Source: Maritimibacter alkaliphilus (lineage in GTDB: Bacteria > Pseudomonadota > Alphaproteobacteria > Rhodobacterales > Rhodobacteraceae). From it: a stretch of DNA of 64,000 nt. This document shows, in pieces, positions 18,357 to 27,021 of the stretch. The notes beneath the pieces are model-generated. The model saw only the letters and a list, made by a program, of their open reading frames with translations, was not told the origin of the DNA and ran no database searches. The stretch's first letter is position 1; each line of letters opens with the position of its first letter. The stretch lies in contig NZ_JAHVIT010000002.1 in NCBI RefSeq assembly GCF_019801605.1, positions 124,001 through 188,000 on the forward strand, in the 5' to 3' direction. The translations under genes were made by a program, and so were the position numbers.

Positions 18357-18388
18357 CCCCCCGAGGATATTTGTGAAACGAAAATGCG
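18357..18388 (+). repeat. Dispersed intergenic GGAT element, copy B
   Basis: CCCCGAGGATATTTGTG followed by AAACGAAAATG matches copies A and C in the spacing from GGAT to ATG. A G-run/C-run hairpin (GGGGGGC, CTGTCT, GCCCCCC) precedes it near 18325. It lies between the divergent fbp and Ada-like genes. Confidence 0.5.
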
Positions 18389-18462
18389 CAGGAAACGGGT
18401 CGCTGGAGGCCGGGGGCGGGCGTAGGATCGGGGACGACGGCGCAAGGAGTGCGAGGTGCGGC

Positions 18463-19314
18463 ATGGATGGATCGGTGGACGGGGTGGAAGGGCGCTATGC
18501 CTACGGCGTGATGCAGCGGGCCATTGCCGAGATCGACGCGGCGGAGGCGCCGCTGTCGCTCGAGGTGCTTGCGGGGCGGATGGGCATGTCGGCGGCGCAT
18601 TTCCAGCGCCTCTTCTCGGCCTGGGTCGGGGTCTCGCCCAAGCGGTATCAGCAGTACCTCGCCCTCGGACAGGCCAAGGCCCTGCTGGAGGCGCGGTTCA
18701 CCACGCTCGAGGCGGCGCTGGCCACCGGGCTCTCGGGCACCGGGCGGCTGCATGACCTCTTCCTGCGGTGGGAGGCGATGGCGCCGGGGGATTATGTCCG
18801 CCGGGGCGCCGGGCTGACGATCCGCTGGGGGCTTTTCGACAGCCCTTTCGGCGAGGTGCTGGCCATGGGGACCGACCGCGGGCTCTGCGGGCTGGGCTTT
18901 GTGGAGGACGCGACAGGCGGGATCGATGCGGCCATGGCGGACCTCGCGGGGCGCTGGCCGGAGGCGACCTACGTCGAGGATGCCGCCGCGCTGGCGGGCT
19001 GGGTCACCGCCGCCTTCGGACAGGCGGGCGAGGCGCGGCTGCACCTGATCGGCGCCCCGTTCCAGATCAAGGTCTGGGAGGCGCTGCTGCAGGTGCCATC
19101 GGGGCAGGTCACCACCTATTCCGAGATCGCCCGCGCCGTGGGATCGCCGCGCGCGGTGCGCGCCGTGGGCAGCGCGGTGGGGCGCAACCCGGTCTCCTTC
19201 CTGATCCCCTGCCACCGGGCCCTGCGCAAGAGCGGGGCCCTGGCGGGCTATCATTGGGGGCTGGAGCGCAAGCGCGCGATGCTGGCATGGGAAGCGGCAC
19301 GAAGGGAGGCGTGA
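18463..19314 (+). CDS. AraC-HTH / methylated-DNA-cysteine methyltransferase (Ada-like, no N-terminal zinc domain)
   Basis: Repairs O6-methylguanine by irreversible transfer to its own cysteine and probably binds DNA. Residues 15-115 carry an AraC-type HTH (LSLEVLAGRMGMSAAHFQRL, then VSPKRYQ). Residues 120-283 form the methyltransferase, with VPSGQVTTYSEIARAVG, the active site IPCHRALRKSG (Cys250) and YHWGLERKRAML. The Ada N-terminal zinc/methylphosphotriester domain is absent, so it cannot be activated the way E. coli Ada is. The start follows GAGG six bases upstream; a longer frame from 18283 runs through the dispersed repeat and is not used. Confidence 0.92.
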   Translation: MDGSVDGVEGRYAYGVMQRAIAEIDAAEAPLSLEVLAGRMGMSAAHFQRLFSAWVGVSPKRYQQYLALGQAKALLEARFTTLEAALATGLSGTGRLHDLFLRWEAMAPGDYVRRGAGLTIRWGLFDSPFGEVLAMGTDRGLCGLGFVEDATGGIDAAMADLAGRWPEATYVEDAAALAGWVTAAFGQAGEARLHLIGAPFQIKVWEALLQVPSGQVTTYSEIARAVGSPRAVRAVGSAVGRNPVSFLIPCHRALRKSGALAGYHWGLERKRAMLAWEAARREA

Positions 19315-19462
19315 CAAGGGGTTAGACCGCGACCGGGGGCGCGCGGCCGGATCACGTCGGCGGGAACCTGCCGATCCTCACGGGCTCGTGCGTTAGCCTT
19401 TCAATGGCTCTGCTATAGCTGTGGCTGAGCAGTTTTCGCATGACTAACCAAAAGAGGTCCCC

Positions 19463-20113
19463 ATGCAGATCGTGAACAAATCCCTTCTCGCGCTCACCGG
19501 CGCATCCGTGCTTTTCATCGCCGGCTGTTCCGAGATGAACCAGGACGACGGCTACCGCAACACGCGGACCGGCGCCGGCACCGGTGCCGCGCTCGGGGCG
19601 GCCCTGGGCGCCCTGGTGTCCGATGACCGGGGCAAGGGTGCCGCCATCGGCGCCGTGGCCGGTGGCCTGGCAGGGGCCGCCTATGGCTCGATGCTGGACA
19701 AGCAGGAAGCGGAGCTGCGTGGCTCGCTGGGCGATGACGTGATGATCACCAACACCGGTGACCGCCTGATCGTGACCATGCCGCAGGACATCCTCTTCGC
19801 CACCGACAGCTCGACCCTGCGGGCGGACCTGACCACCGACCTGCGCACCGTGGCGCGCAGCCTGAACAACTACCCCGACACCACCGTGCAGGTGATCGGC
19901 CATACCGACAACACCGGCGATGCGAGCTACAACCAGCAGCTCTCGGCCCGCCGCGCGAACTCGGTGGCGGATATCCTCGTCTCCTCGGGCGTGTCGTCGA
20001 GCCGCGTCGTGGCCTTCGGCCGTGGCGAAGACCAGCCGCGCGCCTCGAACCTGACCCCGGAAGGCCGGGCGCAGAACCGTCGCGTGGAAATCGTGATCCT
20101 GCCGAACAGCTGA
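19463..20113 (+). CDS. OmpA-family outer-membrane lipoprotein with glycine zipper
   Basis: 216-residue lipoprotein. The signal ends in the lipobox FIAGC (Cys21). Residues 36-78 are a glycine-zipper segment rich in GAxxGAxxG, and residues 95-216 are an OmpA C-terminal peptidoglycan-binding domain with VQVIGHTDNTGDASYNQQLS, then RANSVADIL and EGRAQNRRVEI. This layout matches the YiaD/Pal-like stress lipoproteins that anchor the outer membrane to the wall. It is a single gene with its own terminator immediately downstream. Confidence 0.93.
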   Translation: MQIVNKSLLALTGASVLFIAGCSEMNQDDGYRNTRTGAGTGAALGAALGALVSDDRGKGAAIGAVAGGLAGAAYGSMLDKQEAELRGSLGDDVMITNTGDRLIVTMPQDILFATDSSTLRADLTTDLRTVARSLNNYPDTTVQVIGHTDNTGDASYNQQLSARRANSVADILVSSGVSSSRVVAFGRGEDQPRASNLTPEGRAQNRRVEIVILPNS

Positions 20114-20158
20114 TCGGCGCGGAAGTCAGGACAGTAGTCAGGACAGGAATCAGTTTGG

Positions 20159-20185
20159 GGGCCGGCCATCGCGCCGGCCCTTTTT
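20159..20185 (+). terminator. Rho-independent terminator of the OmpA lipoprotein gene
   Basis: GGGCCGGC and GCCGGCCC (20159-20166 and 20173-20180) form an 8-bp stem with a 6-base loop, followed by five T residues. Confidence 0.93.
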
Positions 20186-20232
20186 CGTGTCCGTCTTATG
20201 CTGCCGAGACAGGTCGCAGGGGCGCTGCGCCC

Positions 20233-20679
20233 TCACGCCGGGCCGGGCGTCCATTCGTAGAGGATGTCGAGCGGCTCTTCCCCGGTCTGGCGGAAGCCCT
20301 GCGCGCGGTAGAAGTCATTGGCAGGGCTCCCGCGCAGGGCCATCAGGCGCAGCGGGAGGCCGGCGCTGCGGGCCCTGTCCTTGGCGTGCTCCACGGCGGC
20401 ACGCCCCAGCCCGCAGCCCTGATGCGCCGGGGCGAGGTAGAGGTGATCGAGATAGAGGTGATCCGGCCGGACCCGCAGCACGAGGAAGCCCGCAACGGCG
20501 CCCCCGACGAGGCAGACCTGCGTGGCCCCGGGATCGAAACTGTCGAGGAAGCGGGTCCGGGCGCGTTCGGGATCGAAGCGGCCAATGGCTTCGAGCGAGG
20601 GGCGCATCGCGGCGACCCTCAGCTCGGCCAGACGGGGCGCCTCGGCCCGCGTGGCGGGCCGGAGGTGCAGGGCGGTCAT
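20233..20679 (-). CDS. GNAT-family N-acetyltransferase
   Basis: 148-residue cytoplasmic acyltransferase. The acetyl-CoA loop is HQGCGLGRAAVEHAKDRA near residue 85, preceded by DHLYLDHLYLAP and followed by NDFYRAQGFRQTGE. The acceptor (protein, amine or antibiotic) cannot be deduced. Its ATG overlaps the mrpG stop by four bases (ATGA at 20676-20679), so it is the translationally coupled last gene of the mrp operon, an unusual partner for an ion antiporter. Confidence 0.88.
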   Translation of the reverse strand: MTALHLRPATRAEAPRLAELRVAAMRPSLEAIGRFDPERARTRFLDSFDPGATQVCLVGGAVAGFLVLRVRPDHLYLDHLYLAPAHQGCGLGRAAVEHAKDRARSAGLPLRLMALRGSPANDFYRAQGFRQTGEEPLDILYEWTPGPA

Positions 20680-21086
20680 TCCGCCGGTGTCGCGCTCGGC
20701 TGGTCGGGCCTGCCCGCCTCGAGATCCTCGGGCGGCGTGTCCAGCGTGGCCCAGACATCATCCATGGGCGGCGGCGGCGGATCCTGCGCCATCTCGCCCC
20801 GGTGCAGGTGCACCTTGGCGATGAACAGGGCCGAAATCGGCGCCGTCACGAAGAGGAAGCCGGTGATCAGCAACTCGTGCAGCGAGCCTTCGCCACGCCA
20901 GAACGACAGCAGCATCGAGGCGATCAGGATCGCGCCGACCCCCAGTGTCGAGGCCTTGGTAGGAGCGTGCAGCCGGGGCATCGGGCGGTTCAGCTTGATC
21001 AGGCCGATGGAGCCGACCAGCGTGAAGACACCGCCGATGACGATGCAGAGGGCCACGATGGCCTCGATGATCAGGTCCATGGTCAT
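20676..21086 (-). CDS. mrpG: Mrp/Mnh-type Na+/H+ antiporter subunit G
   Basis: Small membrane subunit (136 residues) of the seven-part Mrp monovalent cation/proton antiporter. Three hydrophobic helices occupy residues 5-95. The conserved cytoplasmic loop reads GLIKLNRPMPRLHAPTKASTLG, the MnhG signature. The C-terminus beyond residue 98 is a proline- and acid-rich soluble tail not needed for the fold. Its start overlaps the mrpF stop by four bases. Confidence 0.95.
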   Translation of the reverse strand: MTMDLIIEAIVALCIVIGGVFTLVGSIGLIKLNRPMPRLHAPTKASTLGVGAILIASMLLSFWRGEGSLHELLITGFLFVTAPISALFIAKVHLHRGEMAQDPPPPPMDDVWATLDTPPEDLEAGRPDQPSATPAE

Positions 21087-21361
21087 TCGATGATGTCCCC
21101 CCGCAGGGCGAAGCGGCAGTAGGCCACGGTCGAGACGAAGCCCAGCATCGCGATGATCAGCGCCGCCTCGAAGAGCAGCTGCGTCCGGCCCGCGATGCCG
21201 ATCAGCACGATCAGCGCCACGGCGTTGATCGACAGCGTGTCGAGCGCCAGCACCCGGTCGCCCAGCGTGGGCCCCGCGATCAGGCGCAGCATCGTCAGCA
21301 GGAGCGAGACGCCGAGACAGCCGTAGGTGAAGAGGAGGGCGAGGTCGATGAGGTCGATCAT
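21083..21361 (-). CDS. mrpF: Mrp/Mnh-type Na+/H+ antiporter subunit F
   Basis: 92-residue membrane subunit of three helices. The signature RLIAGPTLGDRVLALDTLSIN at residues 27-47 is diagnostic for MnhF/PhaF, followed by a FEAALIIAMLGFVSTVAYCRF helix. It overlaps the genes on both sides by four bases (ATGA), as expected for stoichiometric assembly. Confidence 0.95.
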   Translation of the reverse strand: MIDLIDLALLFTYGCLGVSLLLTMLRLIAGPTLGDRVLALDTLSINAVALIVLIGIAGRTQLLFEAALIIAMLGFVSTVAYCRFALRGDIIE

Positions 21362-21861
21362 TCGAAAATCTCCTTCAGGCGGCGTTCGTAGCGGTTCTTG
21401 ATGTCATCGCGCACCGCGTCCGGATCGGGCGCGTCGAGGGCATGGACCAGCAGCGCGTGGCCCTCGTCCGAGAGGTCGGCCGAGACGGTGCCGGGCGTCA
21501 GGGTGATGGTCCCCGCCAGCATCGAGATCGCCTCGGGCGTCTTCACGTCCAGCGGGACGAGAACCCAGGCCGGCTGCAGCGAGGCGTTGCTCTTGAACAG
21601 CACGATATAGGCCACGATGCAGTTCGCGACGATGATGTCCCAGATCACCAGCAGCACGTAGCCGGGCAGCAGGTGGGGTTTCTTCATGTGCGGCCGGTCG
21701 GGCCAGTAGGGCGCGATGAAACCGGGGATCAGCAGGCCGAGGATCAGGCCGAAGACCACGGTGCCGAGGCTGACGTGGTTCTGCAGCAGGCACCACGACA
21801 CCACCAGCAGCACGGTCAGCAGCGGATGGGGCAGGATGCGGCGGGCGAGCTTGCGGGGCAT
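21358..21861 (-). CDS. mrpE: Mrp/Mnh-type Na+/H+ antiporter subunit E
   Basis: 167-residue membrane subunit. It has N-terminal helices (LLTVLLVVSWCLLQNHVSLG), a VIWDIIVANCIVAYIV segment, and a soluble C-terminal domain with the conserved ISMLAGTITLTPGTVSADL. That last motif is the MnhE hallmark. Start and mrpD stop overlap by one base at 21861. Confidence 0.94.
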   Translation of the reverse strand: MPRKLARRILPHPLLTVLLVVSWCLLQNHVSLGTVVFGLILGLLIPGFIAPYWPDRPHMKKPHLLPGYVLLVIWDIIVANCIVAYIVLFKSNASLQPAWVLVPLDVKTPEAISMLAGTITLTPGTVSADLSDEGHALLVHALDAPDPDAVRDDIKNRYERRLKEIFE

Positions 21862-23531
21862 CAGTGGCTCTCCTTCTGCGTCTTGGTCGCGGCGTCCTCG
21901 GCGGTCACATGGGCGTCGTCATGGGCATCGTCCTGCCCGTGGCCGTCGCCATGGTACTCGATCTTCTTGCCGGGGGTCTCCAGCACCGTCGCGATGTAGG
22001 GCGCCGGGTCGAAGAGCTGCGCGGTGGTGGCGTTCAGGTAGCGGGTCAGCGGCCCGGCCAGCACGGTCATCGCCACCAGAAGCGCGATGAAGCCGCCGAT
22101 GGCCACCATGGGCAGCGCCGGTTCGTGGGCCGGCGGATCATGCGGTTCGTCCGCGCCCTGCTGGTCCTCGGGGTCCTCGACGGTGGAGGCATGGGCCTCG
22201 TCCACCTGGTGCGATTTCCAGAACACGGTGGAGCCGGCACGGGAGAAGCCCACCACCGCCAGCAGCGACGAGGTCAGGACCACGCCCCAGACCCACCAGA
22301 CCAGCGGGCCCGCGGTGGCGGCCTCGAGGATCATCAGCTTGCCGAGGAAGCCCGAGAGCGGCGGCAGGCCGGTCATCGCGATGGCCGAGACGAAGAACAG
22401 CCCCGCCACCAGCGCGCCCCCGGGGAAGGTGGGCGCGGCTTCCAGCTTGGCCGCATGGGCGCCACGGCGGTCGCGGACCACGTCCACGATGAGGAAGAGC
22501 GCGGCGGTCGCGAAGGTGGAATGCACCGCGTAGTAGAGCGCGGCGGCGATGCCCTCGGGGGTGAAGACCGCGACCGAGGCCAGCAGCATCCCCATCGAGC
22601 CGATCACCGCGAAGGCCACGGTGCGATCCAGCCGCCGGGTGCCCAGCACGCCGATCATCCCCAGCGCCAGCGTCATCAGCGCGGCAGGCAGCAGCCAGGT
22701 GTCGAAGAGGCCCTGGGTCACGGTCAGGTCGGGCGGGAAGACGAGGGTGTAGAACCGGATGATCCCGTAGGCGCCGATCTTGGTCATGACGGCGAAGAGC
22801 GCTGCGACGGGGCCGGGGGCCTCGGCATAGCTCGACGGCAGCCAGAAGTGCAGCGGCAGCAGCGCGGCCTTCACGGCGAAGACCATGAGCAGCAGCACCG
22901 AGGCGACCCGCAGCCCGGCGGTGTGTTCGATCCCCGGCGTCGACAGCCGCACGGCGAGGTCGGCCATGTTCAGCGTCCCGGTCTCGGCATAGAGCGTGCC
23001 GAGCGCGAAGAGGAACAGCGTCGAGCCCAGCAGGTTGTAGAGCATGTACTGCAGGCCCGCGCGGTAGCGCGCCGTGCCGCCGGAATGCAGCATCAGGCCG
23101 TAGGAGGCGATCAGCAGCACTTCGAAGAAGACGAAGAGGTTGAAGGCGTCGCCGGTCAGGAAGGCGCCCATGATCCCCATCATCTGGAACTGGAACAGCG
23201 CGTGGAAGTGCCGCCCCCGCGTGTCCCAGCCGCTGCCGATGGCATAGAGCAGGATCAGCGGCGCGATCAGCGCGGCCAGCAGGATCATCAGCGTCGACAG
23301 GCGGTCGCCCACCAGCACGATGCCGAAGGGGGCCTGCCAGTCGCCCAGCTGGTAGAGCAGGATCGTACCGTCGGAGGCCTGCCAGAAGAGCCCCGCGGCA
23401 ATCGCCAGCACCAGCAGCGAGCCGGTCAGCGAGAAGACTCGCTGAAGCCGCAGGTGGAACCGCGCGGCCAGCACGATCAGCGCGGCCAGAACGGCGGGAA
23501 TGACGATCGGGGTGATCAGCCAATGGGTCAT
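21861..23531 (-). CDS. mrpD: Mrp/Mnh-type Na+/H+ antiporter subunit D
   Basis: 556-residue proton-channel subunit related to complex I NuoM/NuoN. The core contains the membrane glutamate helix in FFEVLLIASYGLMLHSGG, AVKAALLPLHFWLPSSYAEAPGPVAALFA and TGLPPLSGFLGKL. Two unusual additions are visible: an acidic, His- and Pro-containing insert at about residues 441-472 between the last helices, and a His/Asp-rich C-terminal tail from about residue 525. Both would face an aqueous side of the membrane. Translational coupling links it to mrpC (ATGA) and mrpE. Confidence 0.95.
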   Translation of the reverse strand: MTHWLITPIVIPAVLAALIVLAARFHLRLQRVFSLTGSLLVLAIAAGLFWQASDGTILLYQLGDWQAPFGIVLVGDRLSTLMILLAALIAPLILLYAIGSGWDTRGRHFHALFQFQMMGIMGAFLTGDAFNLFVFFEVLLIASYGLMLHSGGTARYRAGLQYMLYNLLGSTLFLFALGTLYAETGTLNMADLAVRLSTPGIEHTAGLRVASVLLLMVFAVKAALLPLHFWLPSSYAEAPGPVAALFAVMTKIGAYGIIRFYTLVFPPDLTVTQGLFDTWLLPAALMTLALGMIGVLGTRRLDRTVAFAVIGSMGMLLASVAVFTPEGIAAALYYAVHSTFATAALFLIVDVVRDRRGAHAAKLEAAPTFPGGALVAGLFFVSAIAMTGLPPLSGFLGKLMILEAATAGPLVWWVWGVVLTSSLLAVVGFSRAGSTVFWKSHQVDEAHASTVEDPEDQQGADEPHDPPAHEPALPMVAIGGFIALLVAMTVLAGPLTRYLNATTAQLFDPAPYIATVLETPGKKIEYHGDGHGQDDAHDDAHVTAEDAATKTQKESH

Positions 23532-23932
23532 TGCAGCGCCTCCCGGGTTGCGCCGTCACCGGGACGGGGGGCGTCAGGTTCATCCACGCGGCCGCTGTCG
23601 GGCTGGCCTTCCTCGCGCTGATTGACGTGGTCGTCGTTGGCCGAGAGGTAGGAGCCGAGCGCGATCATCACCACCACGGCGGTCATCCCGAAGGAGATCA
23701 CGATGGCGGTGAGGACCAGCGCCTGCGGCAGCGGATCGGTATAGGTCTCCACCCCGTCGCGCAGGATCGGGGCCTGGTTCACGGCCAGCCGCCCGGTGGC
23801 GAAGAGGAAGATGTTCACGGCGTAGCTGAGCAGCGAGGTCCCGATGATCACCGGGAAGGTTCGCAGGCGCAGTACGAGGTAGACGCCCGCGGCGGTGAGT
23901 ACGCCTACGGCGCTGGCGACAAGCAATTCCAT
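23528..23932 (-). CDS. mrpC: Mrp/Mnh-type Na+/H+ antiporter subunit C
   Basis: 134-residue NuoK-like subunit of three helices with LRTFPVIIGTSLLSYAVNIFLFA, DPLPQALVLTAIVISFGMTA (the membrane-embedded conserved stretch) and VVVMIALGSYL. Beyond residue 95 is a charged soluble tail. The chosen ATG at 23932 follows the mrpA stop by four bases and gives the standard N-terminus; a longer frame to 24037 would lie within mrpA. Confidence 0.94.
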   Translation of the reverse strand: MELLVASAVGVLTAAGVYLVLRLRTFPVIIGTSLLSYAVNIFLFATGRLAVNQAPILRDGVETYTDPLPQALVLTAIVISFGMTAVVVMIALGSYLSANDDHVNQREEGQPDSGRVDEPDAPRPGDGATREALQ

Positions 23933-23936
23933 ATCG

Positions 23937-26801
23937 TCAGCCCTCCTGTCCTTCGGTCTGCGCATCATCGCGAGACGGGTCGATGTCCATCGCGTGATCG
24001 CTGACAATGTCGTTCGAGCGCCGCGCGAGGCGGGCATAGCTTTCCAGCGACAGCATCACCGCGCCGACCACGGCGAGGAACACGCCCAGATCGAAGCCCA
24101 TGGCGGTCGCCAGTTCGAATTCCTCCATCGGCGGAATGCGGAAGTAGCCGAAGGCCGAGGTCAGGAAGGGTTTCCCGAAGAACCACGCCCCGATGCCGGT
24201 CAGCCCGGCCACCAGCACGCCCGCCCCGATGATCCCGTGGTAGGGATAGCGGATGCGCGCATCGGCCCAGGCGAAGCCGGAGGCCATGTACTGCACCACC
24301 ACCGCGATCGCGACGATCAGGCCGGCGATGAAGCCGCCACCCGGCTCGTTGTGGCCGCGCAGGAAGATGTAGACGCCGACCATCAGCACCACCGGCAGCA
24401 TGACGCGGGTCACCACGACCATCATCAGCGGGTGGGCATCCCCGGCCCGCAGCTGGTCCGGCTTGCGGTTCAGCAGCCGCGCCCGGACCGGTCCGCCCAG
24501 CAGGGCCTCGGTCAGGGCGTAGATGATCAGCGCGGCAATGCCGAGCACGATGATCTCGCCGAAGGTATCGAAGCCCCGGAAGTCCACCAGCGTCACGTTC
24601 ACCACGTTGGTGCCGCCGCCGCCCTTGTAGGAGTTTTCGAGGTGATAGTCCGAGATCGACTGGAAGGCGAAGTTGCGGGTCATGATCGTGTAGATCAGCC
24701 CGGCAGAGCCGAGACCCGCCACGATGCCGATCAGCCCGTCCCGCAGCCGCCGCCCCGAAGAGCTTTCGGCCGGGGTGCGGTTGGGCAGGAAGTTCAGCGC
24801 CAGCAGCAGCAGGATGATCGTCACCACCTCGACCGAGAGCTGGGTCAGCGCAAGGTCGGGCGCGGAGAGGTAGTTGAAGCCCAGCGAGACGATCACGCCC
24901 ACCACGCCCATCAGCACCAGCGCCAGCAGCCGGTCACGGTGCATGAAGCACAGGAACCCGGTCGCCAGCACAAGCAGCATCCAGCCCGCCAGTGGCAGCG
25001 GCTCCAGCGGCAGCAGGGCACGGGTGGCCGCCCCGGTCTCGCCGGTGAACCAGGCATGGGCGCCCACAGCCGTTACCGTCAGGGTGAAGATCGCGGCGTA
25101 CATGGTGAAGGAACCATTGTGCAGGGCGCGGGTCACGCGGCCCGCGATGCCCACGAAAAGGTCCATGATGGCGTCGAAGATCGCCTTGGCCTCGGGCCGG
25201 GGCAGCGCCTCCCAGATCTTGGAAAGCGGCGCATAGGCCAGCAGCAGCAGGATGCCACCCACGACCGCGATGCCCGACATCTTCAGCGCCGGGGTGACGC
25301 CGTGCCAGATCGCGAGGTGGATGTTCGGGACCTCGGCGGTTTCGCCAAGGACGGCGGCGGTGACCTGCATCACCAGCGGCTCGGCCAGGAAGGGCGCGAC
25401 ACCGATCACAACCACCAGCACCACCAGCAGCGCCGGCGGGCCCCAAAGCCCGCGGGGCGGATCATGGGGATGGGCGGGGTAGTCGTCGCGCACCGGGCCG
25501 AGGAAGACATGGCTGATGTAGCGGAAGGAATAGGCCGCCGAGAAGAGCGCGCCCACGGTCGCAGCGACGGGCACCAGCAGGTGGCTGTCGAAGAGCGTCA
25601 GATGCGCCGCGGTCTCCAGCATCATCTCCTTGGAGAGGAAGCCGTTCAGCAGCGGGATACCGGCCATCGACAGCGCCGCCAGCGTGGCCAGGGTGAAGGT
25701 CACCGGCATCAGCTTGCGCAGACCGCCGAGCGCCGGGATGTGGCGGGTGTGGGTCTCGTGGTCGATGATCCCCGCCGACATGAAGAGCGCGGCCTTGAAG
25801 GTGGCGTGGTTCAGGATGTGGAACACTGCCGCCATCGCCGCATAGGGCGTGCCCACGCCGAGCAGCATGGTGATCAGCCCCAGGTGCGACACCGTCGAGA
25901 AGGCCAGCAGCGCCTTGAGGTCGTTCTTGAAGATCGCGATCAGCGCGCCCAGCACCATGGTGATCAGGCCCGCGGAGGTCACGATCATGAACCAGGCATC
26001 GGTGCCCGAGAGCACCGGCCAGAGCCGCGCCATCAGGAAGATGCCCGCCTTCACCATGGTGGCCGAGTGCAGGTAGGCCGAAACCGGGGTCGGCGCGGCC
26101 ATGGCATGCGGCAGCCAGAAGTGGAACGGGAACTGCGCCGACTTGGTGAAACAGCCCAGCAGGATCAGCAGAAGCGCGGGAATGTAGAGCTCGGACGACT
26201 GGATCGCCTCGCGGTTCTGCAGGATCACCTGGATGTCGTAGCTGCCCGCGATCTGGCCGAGGATCAGCATGCCACCGATCATGGCCAGGCCGCCCATGCC
26301 GGTCACGGTCAGCGCCATGCGCGCGCCCTGGCGGCCCTCTGCGAGGTGCTTCCAGAAGCCGATCAGCAGGAAGGAGGACAGCGAGGTCAGTTCCCAGAAG
26401 ATCAGCAGCAACAGGATGTTGTCACACAGGACGATGCCCACCATCGCGCCCTGGAAGAGCAGCAGGTAGGTATAGAACTCGCCCATGTTGTCGTCGCGCG
26501 ACAGGTAGTAGCGCGCGTAGACGATGACCAGCATCCCGATCCCGAGGATCAGCATGGCAAAGAAGAGCCCCAGCCCGTCGAGGAAGAGGTTCAGGTTCAG
26601 CCCGAAGTCGGGCAGCCAGCTCACCTGGGCCGAGATGACCTCGCCCGACATGACGGCGGGCACATGGGTCATCAGCCCGACGAAGGCGGTGAGCGATATG
26701 AAGAATGCCGTCAGACCGCAGGCGCGGCGGCCCGCCTCGATCATCAGCCCGGGTAGCAGAGCCCCCAGGAATGGCAGGGCGACGATCAGGAATAACGACA
26801 T
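23937..26801 (-). CDS. mrpA: Mrp/Mnh-type Na+/H+ antiporter fused subunits A and B
   Basis: 954-residue protein combining MrpA (NuoL-like, about 1-780) and MrpB (about 800-930). The MrpA part holds LLLIFWELTSLSSFLLIGFW, KSAQFPFHFWLPHAMAAPTPVSAYLHSATMVK-type segments and an SMAGIPLLNGFLSKEM loop. The MrpB part carries GHNEPGGGFIAGL, its diagnostic motif. The fusion is normal for alphaproteobacterial pha/mrp operons and explains the lack of a separate mrpB. It is the first gene of mrpABCDEFG; the complex exports Na+ (or K+) against protons and supports salt and alkaline pH tolerance. Confidence 0.96.
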   Translation of the reverse strand: MSLFLIVALPFLGALLPGLMIEAGRRACGLTAFFISLTAFVGLMTHVPAVMSGEVISAQVSWLPDFGLNLNLFLDGLGLFFAMLILGIGMLVIVYARYYLSRDDNMGEFYTYLLLFQGAMVGIVLCDNILLLLIFWELTSLSSFLLIGFWKHLAEGRQGARMALTVTGMGGLAMIGGMLILGQIAGSYDIQVILQNREAIQSSELYIPALLLILLGCFTKSAQFPFHFWLPHAMAAPTPVSAYLHSATMVKAGIFLMARLWPVLSGTDAWFMIVTSAGLITMVLGALIAIFKNDLKALLAFSTVSHLGLITMLLGVGTPYAAMAAVFHILNHATFKAALFMSAGIIDHETHTRHIPALGGLRKLMPVTFTLATLAALSMAGIPLLNGFLSKEMMLETAAHLTLFDSHLLVPVAATVGALFSAAYSFRYISHVFLGPVRDDYPAHPHDPPRGLWGPPALLVVLVVVIGVAPFLAEPLVMQVTAAVLGETAEVPNIHLAIWHGVTPALKMSGIAVVGGILLLLAYAPLSKIWEALPRPEAKAIFDAIMDLFVGIAGRVTRALHNGSFTMYAAIFTLTVTAVGAHAWFTGETGAATRALLPLEPLPLAGWMLLVLATGFLCFMHRDRLLALVLMGVVGVIVSLGFNYLSAPDLALTQLSVEVVTIILLLLALNFLPNRTPAESSSGRRLRDGLIGIVAGLGSAGLIYTIMTRNFAFQSISDYHLENSYKGGGGTNVVNVTLVDFRGFDTFGEIIVLGIAALIIYALTEALLGGPVRARLLNRKPDQLRAGDAHPLMMVVVTRVMLPVVLMVGVYIFLRGHNEPGGGFIAGLIVAIAVVVQYMASGFAWADARIRYPYHGIIGAGVLVAGLTGIGAWFFGKPFLTSAFGYFRIPPMEEFELATAMGFDLGVFLAVVGAVMLSLESYARLARRSNDIVSDHAMDIDPSRDDAQTEGQEG

Positions 26802-27021
26802 GGATCTCCTCGTTCAGACATGCGCGACCCTCCCGGGCGCAGGCTTTGGGCCAAGCTGCAAATTTCCGTGAGCGGAACAACACAAATCGTACCGCCATAA
26901 CGCGGAATTTATGATCCGTTTGTGATCACACCACGGGACGCCCCCTTTGTTCTCTTCTGCGGCAGCAGGGAGACGGGATCAAGAGCCAGACTGACGCGGC
27001 GTCGGGAACCGCGCCGGATGA

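Noticed and set aside
23895-26756. A 953-codon open frame on the plus strand opposite mrpA
   Set aside because: It mirrors the mrpA/B fusion on the other strand in GC-rich DNA and reads as His/Gln/Arg/Asp-rich low complexity with no family motif. It is an antisense shadow.
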